A stretch of DNA of 7,474 nucleotides from an uncultured Bacilli bacterium (GTDB lineage: Bacteria; Bacillota_I; Bacilli_A; RF39; UBA660). The DNA is taken from contig CANQDH010000047.1 in the NCBI GenBank assembly GCA_947591565.1, forward strand, positions 1 to 7,474, read 5' to 3'. The position numbers were made by a program, and so were the translations under genes. The notes beneath the pieces were generated by a model that was not told the origin of the DNA, searched no databases, and saw only the letters and a program-made list of their open reading frames with translations. The first letter of the stretch is position 1, and each line of letters opens with the position of its first letter. Shown piece by piece: positions 5,757 through 7,474 of this stretch.

Positions 5757-6688
5757 ATGAGTGTTATTTAGGTGTCGATATTGGTTCTATTTCCACTAAA
5801 GCTGTTGTTATAGATAATCATAATCATATTGTAGCATCCCAATATATATGGACTGAAGGTAATCCTATAAAAGCTGTTAAAAAATTAATTAAAGAAATAA
5901 AATGTCAATTACCTAGAAATGTTATTATTAAAGGTATTGGTACAACAGGTAGTGCAAGAAAATTAATTGGTTTAATGTTAGATGCCAATATTGTTAAAAA
6001 TGAAATTACGGCCCATGCGATAGGAACACTTGCTTTTTATCCGAAAACACGTACTATTTTGGAAATAGGTGGCCAAGATTCTAAAATAATTTTAATTAAA
6101 GATGGTATTATTGTTGATTATTCAATGAATACTTTATGCGCAGCGGGTACGGGGGCTTTTTTATCTAGCCAAGCGAAAAGACTAGGTATTGATATTGAAG
6201 ACTTTGGTAAACTTGCTTTAAAATCGGTTTCTCCTGTTAAGATTGCGGCTCGCTGTACGGTTTTTGCTGAGTCTGATTTAGTTCATAAAGCCCAAGTTGG
6301 ATATAAAAAGGAAGACATTATCGCCGGCTTGTGTCGCAGTATTGTTATTAATTATTTGAATAATGTTGGTAAAGGTAAAAAGATTAGTGGTCCGATTGTC
6401 TTTCAAGGTGGCGTTAGTAAAAATGTTGGTGTTCTTAAATATTTTAAAGAAATACTAAATGAAGATATTATCGTCGATGAAAATAGTCATTTAATGGGGG
6501 CCATAGGGATTGCTCTTTTAGCTAGGAAATATAAAACCGGTAAAACTTACGATTTAAGTATGGTTGATGTTTCTTTTGAAACCAAAGGTTTTGAATGTAG
6601 TGATTGTTCAAATAACTGTGAGGTACTTAAAATATATAAAGATAGTAAATTAATTGATGCATGGGGTAGTAAATGTCATAAATATTAG
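5753..6688 (+). CDS. BadF/BadG/HgdC-type ATP-dependent activator (acyl-CoA dehydratase activase)
   Basis: A 311-residue ASKHA-fold ATPase. Family members form homodimers holding one [4Fe-4S] cluster between them and use ATP hydrolysis to push a low-potential electron into an HgdB-like protein. The sequence shows the phosphate-1 loop DIGSISTKAV (9-18), GTTGSARK (63-70), the phosphate-2 loop EIGGQDSK (104-111), the cluster cysteine in LCAAGTGAF (C129), the second in RCTVFAESD (C168), and the adenosine motif FQGGVSKN (217-224) with MGAIGIAL (248-255). The core ends near residue 260, the usual size of the Acidaminococcus activator; a further 50 residues add CSDCSNNC plus a late cysteine (C282, C285, C289, C308). 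The start is GTG, four bases overlapping the previous stop, with AGGAG six bases upstream. No terminator-like hairpin follows, and the next gene has its own promoter. Reaction is well supported by motifs; the partner is inferred from the operon. Confidence 0.93.
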   Translation: MNECYLGVDIGSISTKAVVIDNHNHIVASQYIWTEGNPIKAVKKLIKEIKCQLPRNVIIKGIGTTGSARKLIGLMLDANIVKNEITAHAIGTLAFYPKTRTILEIGGQDSKIILIKDGIIVDYSMNTLCAAGTGAFLSSQAKRLGIDIEDFGKLALKSVSPVKIAARCTVFAESDLVHKAQVGYKKEDIIAGLCRSIVINYLNNVGKGKKISGPIVFQGGVSKNVGVLKYFKEILNEDIIVDENSHLMGAIGIALLARKYKTGKTYDLSMVDVSFETKGFECSDCSNNCEVLKIYKDSKLIDAWGSKCHKY

Positions 6689-6725
6689 TTTATAAAGTGT
6701 CATTATTTCCTTTTTAGTTTTTAGG

Positions 6726-6734
6726 TGTTATAAT
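6726..6734 (+). promoter_or_regulatory. Extended -10 promoter of the glycosyltransferase gene
   Basis: TGTTATAAT is a perfect extended -10, with the hexamer at 6729-6734; no clear -35 precedes it, which extended -10 promoters tolerate. Transcription would start near 6741, so the leader is only about 13 bases and begins at the AGAGGTG ribosome-binding site. Confidence 0.55.
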
Positions 6735-6753
6735 ATATCAAGAGGTGGGGTTT

Positions 6754-7440
6754 ATGGTTAAAATAAGTGTCGTTTTGATGATGCATGATTATGAAGAGCT
6801 TGTCAAAAGTATCGATTTTCTTCAAAAGCAAACATTAAAGGATTTTGAAATAATTGGTATTAATGATGGTTTAACTGATGATAACATAAAAGATATAAAA
6901 GGAAAAATAAATATTAATATCATTAATCATCCTAGTGATTTAGTTAAAAATATAAATGGCGAATATCTTATCTTTATTGATAGTAATGATTATATAGAAG
7001 AAAACATGCTTGATTCTTTTTATCAGTTTGCTAAAAAACATGCCTTAGATATAACGACAAGTTCTTATTATGAAATAAAAGGTCATAAAGAAATCCTTAT
7101 TAACCATAAATATAAAATCGGTAATGTTAAAACAAGCCCGCAAATTTTATGCTTATTTGATTATCGAATAACGAATAAATTGTTTAAAAAAGATTTTTTT
7201 GTCAAAAAATTAAGTCCTTTTCATGAAGATTTGTCATCTATTTGTCCTTATTTATTATGTAAATTGTTAAAAGAGGCTAAATTAATAGGAAATTTAGATA
7301 AAGCCTATTACCATTATACAAAAGTAGAACCTCTAAATAATAATTTGTTTTATAATTTACAAAATATTTTAAATGACTATCAAAAAGAATATTATTTATA
7401 TGGAAATCGCTTAAAAAAATATAAACAAATCGTGATATAA
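6754..7440 (+). CDS. Family 2 glycosyltransferase-like protein, short, with altered DxD motif
   Basis: A 228-residue protein with the N-terminal GT-A fold of GT2 enzymes: KISVVLMMHDYEELVKSIDFLQKQTLKDFEI (3-33), INDGLTD (36-42, usually NDGSTD) and GEYLIFIDSNDYI (69-81). GT2 enzymes move a sugar from a nucleotide sugar to an acceptor on polysaccharides, lipids or proteins at the inner membrane face. The metal-binding DxD is normally DSDD; here residue 78 is asparagine, so activity may be altered or lost. Later marks are ITNKLFKKDFF (139-149, like the common 'NKLYR...F') and FHEDLSSICPYLL (156-168, in the place of the catalytic ED). It is shorter than the usual 300 or so residues and has no membrane helix. 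The ORF extends back to a GTG at 6745, but ATG 6754 with GAGGTG six bases upstream is the better start. Acceptor and sugar unknown; a non-catalytic role cannot be excluded. Confidence 0.8.
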   Translation: MVKISVVLMMHDYEELVKSIDFLQKQTLKDFEIIGINDGLTDDNIKDIKGKININIINHPSDLVKNINGEYLIFIDSNDYIEENMLDSFYQFAKKHALDITTSSYYEIKGHKEILINHKYKIGNVKTSPQILCLFDYRITNKLFKKDFFVKKLSPFHEDLSSICPYLLCKLLKEAKLIGNLDKAYYHYTKVEPLNNNLFYNLQNILNDYQKEYYLYGNRLKKYKQIVI

Positions 7441-7474
7441 TTAAATCAAGATAAAAAGAGAGTTGATTTAATTA
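7438..7474. repeat. Perfect 12-bp inverted repeat, terminator-like, at the window edge
   Basis: TAATTAAATCAA (7438-7449) is the exact reverse complement of TTGATTTAATTA (7463-7474), with a 13-base loop rich in A and G. It starts at the stop codon of the glycosyltransferase, as a terminator would. The stem is low in GC and the window ends at its last base, so neither a T run nor a longer stem can be checked. It could also be an operator or element end. Confidence 0.55.

Noticed and set aside
5742..5760. TGA read as tryptophan (mycoplasma code) joining the second subunit to the activator
   Set aside because: Reading through the TGA at 5754-5756 meets TAG after five more codons, while the activator has its own Shine-Dalgarno and GTG; tryptophans elsewhere are TGG.
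6689..6725. Terminator between the activator and the glycosyltransferase
   Set aside because: T runs are present but I could not pair any stem of useful length, so the operon's end is left open.

Overview
The window is very AT-rich DNA with dense, short-spaced genes, Shine-Dalgarno sites and a standard genetic code (TGA ends one gene; the tryptophan codons I checked are TGG). A FemAB-type peptidoglycan aminoacyltransferase argues for a walled low-GC Firmicute (Bacilli, Erysipelotrichia or RF39-like, or Clostridia) rather than a wall-less mollicute. The lineage is inferred from composition and gene families, not shown by a marker gene.

Left part (1-2460). The window opens inside the 3' end of a DUF4143-type AAA ATPase gene. 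A 230-base non-coding stretch with three hairpins follows. Next come a stand-alone SMC/ABC-type AAA ATPase on the minus strand and, divergent from it, a DUF1835/DUF3658 protein of unknown function. Candidate promoters for these two lie back to back in 1520-1589.

Middle (2424-3780). A strong bidirectional terminator separates the DUF1835 gene from a convergent FemAB-family gene, which probably adds amino acids to the peptide stem of lipid II. The 108 bases upstream of it hold its promoter on the minus strand and a candidate promoter, with a ten-A run in its spacer, for the next operon on the plus strand.

Right part (3791-6688), the most interesting block. Three overlapping or abutting genes form one operon: a DUF2229/HgdB-like protein, a second HgdB-like protein, and a BadF/BadG/HgdC-type ATPase activator. 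Together they look like a split version of the large fused 'acyl-CoA dehydratase activase-related' proteins. The activator keeps both expected [4Fe-4S] cysteines and has an extra four-cysteine tail. The two HgdB-like proteins look like ancient paralogues, each with three suitably placed cysteines. The family chemistry is ATP-driven injection of very low-potential electrons into a dehydratase or double-cubane-cluster protein. No CoA transferase, acyl-CoA dehydrogenase or other pathway gene is in view, so the substrate is unknown.

Right end (6726-7474). A GT2-like glycosyltransferase with its own extended -10 promoter and a changed DxD motif is followed by a perfect 12-base inverted repeat at the window edge. 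No rRNA, tRNA, CRISPR array or intact mobile element was seen.
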